From positions 727,831-791,830 of the forward strand of contig NW_017804387.1 of the NCBI RefSeq assembly GCF_001625305.1: DNA of 64,000 nt, read 5' to 3'. Positions 1 to 13,600 of the stretch are shown one piece after another. The stretch's first letter is position 1, and every line of letters begins with the position of its first letter. This DNA is from Branchiostoma belcheri. Taxonomy: Eukaryota; Chordata; Leptocardii; Amphioxiformes; Branchiostomatidae. A model generated the notes under the pieces. That model searched no databases. It was not told the DNA's origin and saw nothing but the letters and a program-made list of their open reading frames with translations. The position numbers and the translations under genes are program-made.

Positions 1-105
1 ATTATGCAATTAAAAATCCTAACCAATAAAGTAGGGAATAGCTATCCAACTGTTGTTTTAGTTGTATGTTACTTCATATTATAGTTATATCAATGTAAAT
101 CATTG

Positions 106-295
106 TTTTCCCTTGTGTTTCTCATTCTTTCCCTGCCATGTCGTAAAATGTGGTGAACCCATCGCTATATTTGCTCCAAAGCAAATATTGGCCTTTCTAG
201 TTTTCCCTTGTGTTTCTTATTCTTTTCCTGCCATGTCGTAAAATGTGGTGAACCCATCGCTATATTTGCTCCAAAGCAAATATTGGCCTTTCTAG
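106..295. repeat. 95-bp direct tandem duplication
   Basis: Two head-to-tail copies of about 95 bp (106-200 and 201-295) differ at only a few positions. Each ends with the short stretch TTGGCCTTTCTAG. No coding potential is seen. The flanks (1-105 and 296-583) hold nothing I recognise. Confidence 0.85.
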
Positions 296-583
296 TTCTT
301 ACTAGTATATCAAAAGTTGACACTTGACAGTACTACTATTATTACTAGTATTAGACTAAAATATAGCAAAAGTTTGTGTCATATTGGGATAGATGGATAT
401 TCTGCTTTTATCTTTGATATTAACATTTATTGTTTAATACTTACTTCTATGTCCTTGTTCATATCTTCCCATAAGATTTGATATGTTTCACATCTTGCTC
501 TTGTTGCATCTGTCTTGGCACCAGTTTCATCAACAAAGTAGTCAGCTGAAAGACAAGTGTTTTAAATCATTTTAAGTCGTGTG

Positions 584-1640
584 GTGGTGTGGCGCAGTCG
601 GAAGCGCGTTCGACTCACACCCAAGAGGTCGCGGGTTCGAATCCTGCCCAAGTCACCGAACTTGTGCCCTTAGGAAATGCACTTTACACGACATTCCTCA
701 CTTCACTCACGTGGAAATGAGTACCTATAGCTTCAGTTAGGGACGTCCCTCGGATAGGACGTTAAATGGAGGTCCCGTGTTTGGGGAGAGCCACACCCCA
801 CGTACGTTAAAGAACCCACCACACTTTAATCGAGAAGAGTAGGGGACCTGCCTGGTGGTGTGAGTGGTTCTAGCCTTACAGTTAGCCGTGGCGACTCTTG
901 ACTCGGGCTTACATTGCATTACCCTCAGCAAGAGTCGTGGAAAGATCCATTGACAGAACTGCACATTTCCCGTTGGCTGCTCGATGCTCCGTTTTTGACC
1001 CGGTTTTTTGCTGTCCCGAGCTTCCCTACAATATAACTCCACAATTGGCCGGGTTGCCGATGTTCAGATCGGCCTAAATATTCCACAGCGCGACGGGAAA
1101 GTACTAAAATAGCTAGTCGGTACATCCGCGCCGCCATTTTGGATATAGTCCGGAATGTCCGCTACCGCCGTCGGGAACGCTCGGTAGGCTTTCCGGTTAT
1201 GATCGGAGAGTTTTCGGTCCCGCTTCGGTAATCGTGGCGCTACCGAGCGTTCCCGACGGCGGTAGCGGACATTCCCGACTATATCCAAAATGGCGGCGCG
1301 GATGTACCGACTAGCTATTTTAGTACTTTCCCGTCGCGCTGTGGAATATTTAGGCCGATCTGAACATCGGCAACCCGGCCAATTGTGGAGTTATATTGTA
1401 GGGAAGCTCGGGACAGCAAAAAACCGGGTCAAAAACGGAGCATCGAGCAGCCAACGGGAAATGTGCAGTTCTGCCAATGGATCTTTCCACGACTCTTGCT
1501 GAGGGTAATGCAATGTAAGCCCGAGTCAAGAGTCGCCACGGCTAGCCTTACAGTCCGGTCTTACACAGCTTGTACATGTACAAAACTGGTGTGTTACGCC
1601 TAAAGGCGGTTTACCGGTTATGCGAAACAAACAAACAAGT
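584..1640 (+). mobile_element. tRNA-derived SINE, split by a foldback element
   Basis: The head at 584-657 is tRNA-like, with an A-box-like TGGCGCAGTCGG and a B box GGTTCGAATCC near 633. A SINE body rich in the motif TTGTGCCCTTAGGAAATGCAC follows. The body is interrupted at 883-1544 by a foldback element and resumes at about 1555 with the tail motif TGTTACGCC..AAGGCGG. Related SINEs lie at 4359, 7557, 41561 and 58960. The tRNA arms do not pair well enough for a functional tRNA. Confidence 0.75.
883..1544. mobile_element. Near-perfect 662-bp foldback element with 10-bp TSD
   Basis: Arms 883-1187 and 1240-1544 (305 bp each) are reverse complements with no indels and only a few mismatches. They flank a 52-bp loop (1188-1239). 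The termini are TAGCCGTGG and CCACGGCTA. The flanks carry an exact direct repeat GCCTTACAGT (873-882 and 1545-1554), so it inserted as a unit into the SINE. The 9-10 bp duplication suggests a Mutator-like or foldback-class element; no transposase is present. The 70-aa ORFs in both arms are mirror images, not genes. Confidence 0.9.
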
Positions 1641-3723
1641 CTTACAGATAAGTGTCAATAAATTTGAAAAATAAATGTATGTATTTTAGTATAAAGTGCC
1701 GCCTTACCAGGGTTCAGCTTCTTCTTCCTTTTACCACTTTTAGGTTTGAAGACAAAACAGGCCTGAAATGCACGACAAGTTTTATTGTTATTTCTTTTTA
1801 TTAGTTACACATTCACATAATATGATCTTTCAAAACTTTACCACTTGCCCCCCTCCCCTCTTATGTGCTGTAGCTTGCAAATAAATGCAAGCGAAAACTG
1901 ATAATCCTTTTGTTTAACTCAAATCTCTTTTGCTGCCTTACCTTTGAGACAGAACCACTGGTTGACATCCTAGTTAAAGTTCAGCCTTTTTAATCGACAA
2001 CCAAAAATCTACACATTTTCAAACTCTCCCTCGTGCCAATGCGGAAGTCTCGTTTAGTCTGCTAAAATCTCGCGATAGTTGGGTCCGCCGATACCATTAT
2101 GTGCTAGGGGGAGATACCAAAAATTGGTATGCAGATTCCATAAACTTTTTTTTACAATATGAAATCTAACGCTCAAAAAGTGTCGAGTAGGACTAAAAGA
2201 ACTTTTCTGTTTCGTTAGAATTACTTAAGACCCAAGAAAAATTCCTTGAAGTTTCGCAGTGAAAATGTCACTGAATTGCAGTCAGTTTACAAATTTTTGA
2301 AACCAGCGCAAGGGCATACAATATTAGATATCAAAAGTTTAGTAAGCATAATTTTAATAGTTACAAGAAAATACCGTATTACACACAATACAAGAATTCA
2401 CTGCAATGATTACATAATATTGTTCACAATCTACGTTACCTACATTTGAAATGGTTTCTCCCAGGTTACCAGTTGCAACAATACGTAAGAAGAGAGGATC
2501 CTAAAAAGGCATTGTGCCACGATGACAGGTTGGACGACTCCACGGCCATTTTCACCCGAGGTCACTTCTGTACCAATCACCTGTGTCGTCACACTTAAAT
2601 GTTGGACAATTTCGACATACGTTCAACCCAGAGACTTGGAATTCTTGGTCCGACTCAAAGACGGAACCAGGAAGTGAGCCAGACAATTATATATGACCCC
2701 AATGTGAACAAGGACAGGTAAGGCCGTATAATATGTACACTGATACATACGTGAAACACCTATCTCGTCTTCGGTAATTCTCACAAATATTACGGTTACA
2801 ATACTATAGAGACGGAAGTTAGCAGTTGGATTCCTCAAAGCCGCACACTAGTAGTTTACTAAAGCACATAGACTTTCGGATGACTTCCGTCCTGTGTTCC
2901 GAATTCCTTTCCGAAGAAATCGGAAGTGATAGCAATTAAATGTCTCGTATGCTGCTTCGTGCTGTCTAGTTTTGCCCCAGTGTCCGTTGCTGTAGCTAGT
3001 ACGAGCTACCATACATACATTTACGTGTTGAAAAGTCTTAATAGTTTCAATCTGTAATACTTGTTTGGCAACCTGGAATGCAGACTATGAGACTTATCAT
3101 AGTGCCTGGGACGGGGGAAAATCTTAAGTATGAAGTCTGTGGGAATTAGAATATTGAAACCTATAGTCGCCATATGATCAGTAGTTATGTTCATAATCAA
3201 TACGGGACATTGAAAAGAGCTTAGCTGATGCAATTGTGTTTTTTTGGCATGCGGGTATTTACTTCCTCGATATCTATACTACGCGAGCCTAAAATAGGCC
3301 GCAATGGAGCATTTGTTAGGTTCTTTCTAGACTCTACTTTGGCGCAAAAGTTACTATAAAACGAAGCTTAAATCAGTACTAGTACCAAATTTCTGTTGCC
3401 CGTACTATCTAAATGTCGGGTGAAATCTTGTGTGTAATGAACAGGTTTTTCTTGGTGGCGGCTGTGTGTGGCAGACGTTCCACGATGTGTTTACGGGTCA
3501 TTGCCTATGTTGATGACAGGTCGGCGTGTTTGGTAAACACGGACACACCTGACATGTTTCGTGGTAAATTATTGTGCAACCCCGGAAGAGGCTCTCGACT
3601 GAAAAGCAGAATCGTTCTTGCGCTTATATAGCCTCTATCAGGCTTCAGAAGAGTTCGGATAGAGTAGGTATTCAACGGTATCCAAATATTAATAGACAGA
3701 TAACATGCCAGGGGAGTTAGTCT
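1641..3723. other. Intergenic, no recognised feature
   Basis: AT-rich sequence with only short open frames and no protein signature, RNA-like fold or clear repeat relationship to the rest of the window. Confidence 0.5.
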
Positions 3724-3889
3724 AGCCTCTACCGGGCTTGGGGAGGCGGCTGGAAAGAGTAGAAATTGGCCAAATAGAGAGGGTGCGGCGAACTGTTCTC
3801 TCAACGGACAAACTCCCTTGGCATGCTTATCTCTCTATTTGGCCGATTTCTACTCTTTCCAGCCGCCTCCCCAAGCCTGGTAGAGGCTA
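3724..3889. repeat. Foldback repeat (family A)
   Basis: Inverted arms at 3724-3780 and 3835-3888 carry the motif GGGAGGCGGCTGGAAAGAGTA. The same family recurs as a cluster at 18310-18970, and half copies lie near 3630 and 4010. The terminal motif is TAGCCTCTACC. No coding capacity. Confidence 0.7.
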
Positions 3890-4358
3890 GAGTTGGTCCG
3901 CTGAAGAGTACATGACATTTTTTTTATTGTTCATTTACAGCTTGCGCGTCTGTACTCCTTTAGCAGACCCCTGCAATGTTGTATATCAATTTGAGCAATT
4001 TCAACTCTTTCCAGTCTCTTCTGAAGCCTAGCTTGTAGAGGCTACTCTTACTTGTGATTTATCATAGGAACGATGTTATAGAGCTATACGGGACAATGTA
4101 TTTCTTTTTGTCTTGAAACTTTTTATCATGGATTGAAAAAAAACTCGAAAAAAATAAATTATATCGTCCAGTTATCTACGATAGTAATATCAATCTGTGA
4201 AATAAACTGTGATGCAAGAAGACCGTGAGCATAAGTTACAGCGTTGCCGCCGGAGATTAAATTTGTTTGGGTAAGAATAAATAAAGCAGTACATCTAGTT
4301 TGTTAGGATAGACCATACAAAGGTTAGCATTATGCATTTGCTTTGCAGATGTTACATT

Positions 4359-4612
4359 CGCGGGGTCGCGTGGCGTAGCGGCAGAGTTCGCGACTCGGAA
4401 CTAAGTCCCGTGTTCGAGTCCTGACATGCCACCGATCTTGCATGTGCCCTTGGGAAAGGCTTCCTTACTTAGCTCAGGTGTAAATGACTATTGTCCTGTC
4501 ATGTATTTGTCCCCTGTGTTGGTGGCGGCATTAATATAAGTTGAAGAAACTTGAGTGTGTCGTCACCACGTCTGGTGATTACATGTTGGATTAAAAATAA
4601 TTATAAAAAAAA
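4359..4612 (+). mobile_element. tRNA-derived SINE with TSD
   Basis: The tRNA-like head contains TGGCGTAGCGGCAGAG and the B-box-like GTTCGAGTCC. A body ends in a conserved GTGATTACATGTTGG and an A-rich tail. The direct repeat GTTACATT flanks it (4351-4358 and 4613-4620). The target lies within a fragment (4311-4358) of the repeat family also seen at 10504, 21631, 32068 and 42228. Confidence 0.85.
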
Positions 4613-4690
4613 GTTACATTTCCAGTTCAATCTATATTTCTACAGCAGAACTGATGCCTTGCCGATTTTGTTTTAGGTAAACTTGAACTG

Positions 4691-7600
4691 ATGTTGAGTC
4701 GGGAACCGATGGCCGCTGGTTTCCCTAAAGATGGGATGATGATCGGGACGTCCCGGCCCGGCGTGCCGCCCAAACGGGTCATCAAACACGTCATTCGCTG
4801 GGAGAGCCAAGAGGACAACTCTGACGGCGACGTGCAGAACGGGGGCCGTAGGAACTCCCGGAACTTTACGGTCACAACTCACGGCGACTATGTCTTACAG
4901 GGGTTCCGCCGTTTGAGGAACCAAACCGACCTCTGTGATGTCACTCTCCTCGTGGGCGATGCGTCTTTTCCCGTCCACCGTGCCGTCATGGCGTCCGTTA
5001 GCGTCTACTTCAAGTCAATGTTCAACCAGGAGTTTTTGGAACGCTCGGCCGCGACGGTGCGAATCCACGACGTGTCCGAACAGATCATGAGAAAAGTCAT
5101 CGACTTCGTGTACACGGGAAAGATCGAGGTGAACGTACAGGACGTACAGGATGTTTTGGACGCGGCTAGCAGGTTTCAGATCATGGGTCTCATGGGGGTT
5201 TGTCAGAACTTTGTCATCAGAGAAATTTCTCTAGACACGTGTATAGACATCCTGTACATTGCGGAGAGATACCACCTCACGTGTGTGGAAAATGACGCGG
5301 ATTCCTATATTCTTAAGAACTTCTCCGACGTCTCAAAGACACCGGCATTCTTCACTTTAAACATCGAGAAGCTTTGTTTCTATCTTGGTGAGTCTTGTTG
5401 GATAAGATAGGGTGATATGAACCGCTACTGCTAAATGAGAAGAAAAAAATGCTTAGATAAATCTTTACCTTACAACTAAGGCACCCAATGCAACTTCAGA
5501 GTGGCAAAACAAAGAAAAATATTCTGGATGAGGAAATCTCTGTGATATTGACATTTACTGCCATTTCTTAACACATTTCCGTCATTATATATAATTATTT
5601 CATACTTGAATCGTTTGAAATAGCCTCAAAATAAGCTACGCGATGACTTCCTTTTTTCTGCGGTACAACCCATAAAAAACTAAAACGAGCCTACGATATG
5701 AAACATGCAACCGTTTTCGTCAGTGACATCGCATTTTTTACTCCGTGAAGGAGGTCAGGACCTCCGGACGGAGTGTTGTGATCGGCTGATTTTTCGTGTT
5801 CGCAGTCAAAATACTGGGTTCTCTTTGTGTAATCGGCACGCAATTTTATACGCCGTCTGCGGGCATGCCCGTGTTGATGCACGAATGTGTATTTTTGCCG
5901 TTGCTGCTTTCGCGGTCAATGTAATATTGCAGACGCACCCCTACAATTACGAGGCGAATTGGAATGGTCCAGAAAAACGCGTTGTTTGGAATAGCAGTGG
6001 GGGTGGAACTTCATGCAGATACGGGGTGGTTTTGATAAGTGGTTCCAGATGTTTTTGCCCATGGTTAAGAGATGGCAAGTTTTTTGGGAGATGTTCGCAG
6101 CCAAAACGCATTCTTCCGTAAGTCGCATTTCTGTGAAATTTCGCATGTGGTGTGGCATTATGTCCGGGATGATGCACGTCTTTTTATTTTTACCGTAGCT
6201 GTTTTGATATTGGAGTAAATGCTTATTTTCGAAACATCCCCATGTCGTTAAAAATGTTTTCGTCCGTTTATGTGACCGGTAGTTGTATAAAGTCGCGGTC
6301 AGGATGATGGGGATGGAAATGTGGGGTGGTCAGTGGTCAGCATTACGAAATGTAAATACCGATGACGTAATCCTATCGATTTCGAACTGGTCGGCTGTGG
6401 CGACCTAGTGGCGGCGTGTATTTAGTCACGTAGCAACTAGCCGGTCGTCCTAGCAACGAGCATGCTGGCCGCTTCTCTATACACATGGCCAATATTTTTG
6501 GGTTGGGCCGCTCCATAGTGTTAGTGGAGCAGCTCTTTGTAAACATGGACAATATTTTTGAGCAACCCATCAATGTGTTCTGCCTCGTGGTCGGATGTGG
6601 TCTGGGGCTGGTAAACTAGTAGATCGGGTAATTTTATGATTTGCTAGTTGTAAAGGCGTCTTGTAGTATGAGCCGGTATATGAAGAAGTAGCCTGTGTTA
6701 CACAATCATGCTTTCGGCCGGATTGATGTGCAACTGTTACTAATTGCAGGGACTGCGCTAATGCCGACCAGTCGCGCTGTCCTGATACACCGCGAATGTG
6801 CGAGTGTTCCCTATAGACAGTCCCGGGAGTCATTTTTTTCGCACATTCCAGGAGCCAAACCGAAATACGTTCATGAACCGAGTCCAAAAAACCGAAACGT
6901 GAAAATCGGATGATCGGACCTGATGTACATTTCTCTTTCTGTAGATTGTACACACAATACACACATCTTTAGATAATCTGGCCATGGCAGGTATAAAAAG
7001 TAACCCTGAATCGTACTAGATTAGCGTAAATGCATGTTTATGCGTTCAAAACAAGAAAAGAAATTGTTTCCCGGTATTAATCTCTTGAAACACGGCGCTG
7101 AATATTGACGCAAAAATATTTCGGGCATCGCGCGCCCTTCCCCGTTTAGACTGTATTCAAATCCCGCGTCATTTGTCGGCATTTCGCATCTCTGATTGGT
7201 TGTTGCGTCTTAAGATGACTGAGCCGACGCGCGTTTAAACAATTTTTCTTTGTTCGATTTATCACACTTCACAGAGAATTGTCGCCAATGGCTACTTCTT
7301 TTTGTTGCAATATATAATACTTCACGGAGAATTGTCACCTATGGCTTCTTGTTTATTATTACCTCACAGATATCAGTATGCTATAGGATAGGTCTGATCC
7401 AACTTACTTATATTACATACACTAAAAGATTGATCAGATAAAGTTGACTTTGAAAATCCATTTTCGCTGCCCTGAAATCGCTTTTGAGTGCATCTAAAAC
7501 CTTTTCTGTTTTTTTTTCTGCCTCTTGTGTGTATATAAAAATCTAATACTCAGATTGTGGGGTCGTATGGCGTAGCGGCAGAGTGCTCGACTCGGGACCA

Positions 7601-10600
7601 AGAAGTCCCGGGTTCGAGTCCTGACATGCCACCGATCTTGTGCCCTTGAGAAAGGCACTTTACACGACTTTCGTCACTTCGCTCATGTGAAAATGAGTAT
7701 TGTATTGTCCCCTTTTTTGTTGCCGGCATTAATATAAGGCCATGTTGATCTGATTATATGGATGACATCCGCGCGCGCATGAATTTTCGGTCGTTTCAAA
7801 AAAAAAGTTTTCAACCATACTGTAAATCGTACAAAACAGTTGCAAAATGAGCAAAAATATACCATAAGTTCCAAAAAAAATTAATAAAAACTATACCAAT
7901 GTCGTAGAATGCCAAAATCAGACGAAAAAAGACGAAATTGTAAAGAAATGAACTCGAAGACTAATATTCGCCAAACCATATTCTGTGCCATTTGCTCAAC
8001 CCTCATGACCACGTAGATTTCATAATGAAAATAACTTTTTTTTTTGCAAAACTTTATTTTTATTCGCACGTGCGCATCAGTTTTGGGGCTCCCGGAGGAT
8101 GTCATCCATATAATCAAATCAACATGGCCTAAGTTGAAAACTTGAATGTGCCGTCACCACGTCTTGTGATTACATGTTGGAATATGAAAAATAATACTCA
8201 GATTACATTCTCGTATTGAACAGGCAGTGACCGAGTGAAGGGCTGTACGGAGATTGACCTGTTCAACGTGGCCACCAAATGGCTGCGGCACGAGCCTAAC
8301 AGACTGCAGATGGCGAGCACAGTAGTGGAGACCATCCGCTTCCCGCTCATTTCTCCCTCAGACCTGGTACAGTTCATACAGGTGAGTTCACTTCAGTTTT
8401 ATAAAATCGACTGCCATGTAACGTTTTCTCACACAGAAATTTAGAAAGAACTGTAGCTGTACTGAATATTGATACCTGGGAATAAAAGGGTTACGAATAT
8501 GATTTTATAGACCATATGGATGACGTCATCACATTTTATTGCCCGAAATGTGATTATCTTTAAAGTTATAATATAGCACTTTGGTACAAGTAACTGAAAT
8601 AAAAGTATGGTTTTCATGTGCATAATGGTCAAAGCTACAAACGTACGTTTGCACAAATTGATATCTACTAATTATCCGTAGTTATTAGAGAATAACCTAA
8701 TTGCCTAATTAAAATCTAGTTATTCTCTAGTAACTACGGGTGATTAGTAGATATCAATTTGTGCAAACGTACGTTTGTAGCTTTGACCATTATGCACATG
8801 AAAATCATATATTTTATTTCAGTTACTTGTACCAAAGTGCTATATTATAACTTTAAAGATAATCACATTTGGGGCAATAAAATGTGATGACGTCATCCAT
8901 ATGGTCTATAAAATCATATTCATAACCCTTTTGTACTTAGGTATCAATATTCAATACAGCTACAGTTCTTTCTAAATTTCTTTGTGAGAAAACGATGGAA
9001 ACCTAAAATGCCAAATTAGCCAGGGAGGACACCTTAATACATTGTACGTCACATAAAGTATATCGAAGTTCACAATTAACGTTACACCCTATAGACTATA
9101 CAAAACAGAGCTAAAATATGTGTAAATTATATGTATAATCATTATGACATATTTCAATTGACTCAAGTTCCGTAAAAATACAGTCATGGCTCATTAAATG
9201 AAATTTGTTAATCACCTGTGAAATTCGTACAGCCATTTTTATAGCCAGAGATGTGTAAAATTACAGAATTACTAAGATACTAAACACAACGTCATTGCTT
9301 CGTTCTAAGATTATTATACATTGTATTTATAAGTTCATAACATTTAGAAATAGCTAAGAATCGTGAACAATAGATGAGGAATCACGTGCAGTTAGATGAT
9401 AGGTGTAACACATGTAGACTATGTAGTGCAAAGGTTAGGTGTAACAGGTCGTTCGAATTCAATGCAATATAACCAGCTGCCGCTTCGCTGCATGCGTGCC
9501 TACGAAGCTGTTTATTACGCCAAATGGCGGTCATACCGGCTACACAGATACAGATACTGGTGTGTTACACCGAATGGTGGTTATACAGGTTATACAGATA
9601 CAGACAGACTCCTGAATTTTTTCATACCAATGCTTTTCTTTCGCGCGAAAAGCAGCATAGTGAGGGGGAGGGGCGGTACAGCAGTCAACATCTCCTTGGT
9701 GCTGAATTACCTTCAAATGGTGAAGCAACGAAAAACAGAACGCTCATGCACTGTAGCTTGATGCATACATGCACAAGACTATTCTTTGTACTTCACGATT
9801 TTTATCTAAAGTGTACATACTTCCATAGAGCTTTTGGTATTCCCAGTCTCAGTGAAAAAAGGTAAAAGAAGTCCCATAGCCTTTCTGAGTGTGTAGAGGC
9901 AATGGGTTGATGACCCACGGGCCTGGTATTGGAAGACAGAGCCCATCCCTCTCCTTTCATCACCTTTTACCTCCCAATTCGAAGTCAGGTAGCCATTTTA
10001 CACCTGGGTCTGCTACCCACTTGGTCATTCGACGCCACCGAGTCTAATATCAACCTCTGTAACTCCTTCCGTAAATAATTTCATCAGGTTGGTAAACAAC
10101 TGAATAGCTAAGTTCTTTTTATCACAACCATTTATTTTTTACGAGCCGACGTTTCGATGACCTTCTGTCATCATGCACCAAGTAACATCTAGCGTCAGTG
10201 CACAGTAAGCCAGTCAGAATTGCCCTGATGAAGATGACAGACGGTCATCGAAACGTCGGCTAGTGAAAAATAAATGGTTGTGATAAAAAGAACTTTGCTA
10301 TTCAGCTGACTGTAACTGTTACTTGTACCTTCCCCAGAGCGCAGAGTTCATGAGAACTGATCCCAAATGCATGGCTCTGCTGAAGGAGGCGGCGGACTAC
10401 CAGAGGTTAAGATTCGCTCAGCCCGTGCTGGTGTCACCAAGAACGCAGATCCGGTTGGTGGAATGTTTTGTTATTTTCTTAAATGTATTATAAAGATGTT
10501 AGTAAACTAGAAAAGTAACATTTGCAAAGCAAATGCATAATGTTTACCTTCGCATATGGTCTGCTGTGTTAATTCTTACTCAAACACATTCATACATATG

Positions 10601-13600
10601 GTGACAGGAGTCTAAATCCCTCCTACAATAAAAGTGCAACATGATGAAACCCAGCACCAGTTACCATGGTGAGAGACAGTCTGGTTCAGTCAGGTCAGAG
10701 GTCAAGAGGTCAGAGGTCAAGAGGTCAGAGGTCAAGAAGAAGAAACTGAGCAAAAACAATATGTTTAAACAAAAAAATCAAGTGCCCTTTAAGTTTTACT
10801 GTTGCAGAAGGAAACATATTGTTGTTGAAGTGTTTTTCGTCTTCTATTTCCCCAAACACATAAGGTCCATAGTGTCTGTCACCATGGTAACTGGTGCTGT
10901 AGCAGAGACCTGGCCTATGGTTTAGGGTTATATTATGTATCAATGGCAGACGTCTGGTCCAGGTCATTGACTTTATCTGAACGGAAGAGGAAGAAGGGAC
11001 TGAGAAAAAACAACTAAGATATGTTTTTCTTCTGCGAAGGTGAACATAATGAGGTTAGTAGTAAAACTTAGTAGTATGACAAAGATTTTAGATCTGATTC
11101 TTTTACAATGTACTATTCGTTGACATTCACACGAAATTGTTATCCATCACATGACAACTACAGGTCAGAAAGCAATTCACTAGTAACTATCGGAGGAGCG
11201 CACGCGGACGGCAGACCGAGTGACCTGGCGTCCTTCTACGACTTTCAGACGAAGAAGTGGCAGACATTGGTGAACCTCGAAGTCCCCGTGAAGCATCATG
11301 GGGTAGCTGTGATGGGCGGGTTCATTTGGGTGGTTGGAGGGATGAACAGAAACAGTGAAACTATCGCTACAGGATACAGGTGTTTGTTTGTTTGTTTGTT
11401 TATTTATTTGTTTCCTCTTTCCTCTTTGCATTTATTTGACACGTAGACTTGTCCTCGGGCTTTTTACTTACACGTTGATAAGGCTTTGTCTCGACTAGTG
11501 TTGCTTTATTTGCCTTGTACACTGTATATTCTTTACGTGCAATATTCTTCACAAACGTTAAAGGGCCATTATGTAACATTTTTTCACCAAAAATTGAAAT
11601 ATTTCAATTGAAAAATAATCTCGTAATTTTAATCTACATACACTTTTTAACATTTTTGTGCAACTATCTCACATCTATGACATTAATTGTTGGCGCTAGA
11701 ACAGCCCACACCAGGCGCACTCAGTTCGTGGTTCCACCACGGTGGTAAATGACAGTAAATGTCAATATCAGACAGATATCCTCACCCAGAAAATTTCTTG
11801 TTTTGTCATTTGTATGATCCCAGCGTCGCCGACGTGTTTTTGTAAACACCACTATTGTTTGTTTTGCCTCCCTGAAATTACACATTTTGCCTTAGGTACG
11901 ACCCTTGGCGATCTCATGCAGAATATTTTTTTGTTGCCATTTGTATGATCCGGCATCGCCAATGTGGTTTTGAAACACAACTCTTGTTTGTTTTGCCGCT
12001 CTGAAATTGCCTTTACACCCATGTCTTTTCCTAGGTACGACCCCTGGCGACACGAATGGCTGCAGATCTGCCCGATGAACGAGCCCCGCGCCTGTTACCA
12101 CCTGGCCGTGATCCACGACAGGCTGTACGCCATCGCCGGCCGCCAGGGGGAGAACACCAACACCACGTCCATCACCATCCTCAGGACTGCCGAGCGATAC
12201 ATACCGGAGGACAACAGGTCAGACATTCACTTCACAACGCTACTGATACACTCCACGTATAATAATGATACACCTCACTTCGCTAAATGATACATAGGAA
12301 TCTGTTACTCAAGCAACTGGATAGATTTTGAAAACTATCAGACGTACAAGTAGAACCCACTCTTTTTTGTCAGTAATGTTCTTGCTCAATAAATCAGTCT
12401 TCTACTACTACTACCACTACTACTGTTACTACTACTCTACCACTCTACAAATACTACAACTCTACAAATACTACTACTCTACTACTACTACTACTACTGC
12501 TGCTACAACTACTATAGCTACTACTACTACTCTACAAATACTACTACTCTACTACTACTACTACTGCTGCTGCTACAACTACTATAGCTACTACTACTAC
12601 TACTACTACTACTACAGTAACTACTTCTACTACGGATACTTCTACTACTACATGTGTACCACCAGTCCACCACCATTACTATTAGTTTCCCGTCGCTATG
12701 CCTATATCATGATACTAGTATCCATTAAGTATAACCGAACCTGACATGACAGTCACTTTCTTGTATTCTTTCGTTATCATTACCTCAATGATAGATGGAG
12801 GCATTGTTTTGAGTGTGCATGTGTGTGTCTCTTTTGTGGTCAGCGTAACTGGAAGGTCTGGATCGATTGTTATGATTTTTTGGTATATGAGTAGGTCTTG
12901 GGAAAACCAAGGAGGCTATAACCTCATTGGAGAGGCAGCATTGGGGAGACGAAGGCCAAGGTTGATTGCTTGCCCTCTGGTCGCTTTCCTTGTTAATGTT
13001 TGGAAATCTTCCTTTTTTTAGATGGGAGTACATCGCAGAGCTGCCGAACAGAACGGACTGTCCTGCCGGAGCGGTGCATGTCGGGACACTGTACATCTCT
13101 GGCGGTTTCGACCAACCAGCGGGCTTCCTTCCGCACATGCGCTGTTACGACGCCAAGTTGGATCTGTGGCAGGTAAGGGTTCGCTTTCAGAATAATAAAA
13201 ACTGTACACAGGGCAACTTTGCCTAATTTCTAATGTCTTGAAAAAGCGGTAGTTTAAAATTCAATTTGATGCAAAGTCCACGCTGTGAAAAGACCAATTA
13301 TACCCAACAGCGTGTACGCATCCTTGATAGACTTGAATATTTCAAATTTAGATATCATGTACATGTATTAACAATTTATCTGATAGTACTACTGTCATTA
13401 TCTGAAACTAAACTATTCAAACTGTATACAGATAACATCATCTTGATAATCTAATTCTGTTCCTGTATAACAGACGCTCCCCTTTTCATATTTTGTCTCA
13501 TGTTGTGATTATCCTTTTATGTCCAGTGGTGACGTTAATATAAGCTATTTAGCGTCACAACTAGCGTCAAATGTTGAAATAAAAGAAAAAGGCCAGTAAT

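Noticed and set aside
584-657. Possible functional tRNA gene
   Set aside because: A and B boxes are present but the arms do not pair into a cloverleaf and a SINE body follows. The same applies to the heads at 4359, 7557 and 41804.
925-1502. Two nearly identical 70-aa ORFs on opposite strands (925-1137 and 1290-1502)
   Set aside because: They are mirror images produced by the perfect inverted repeat, not two genes.
5705-6121. 138-aa ORF in KLHL intron 1
   Set aside because: No domain, splice or codon-use support. Overlapping frames on both strands are equally open.
12328-12744. 138-aa Tyr-rich ORF
   Set aside because: Produced by the (CTA)n microsatellite.
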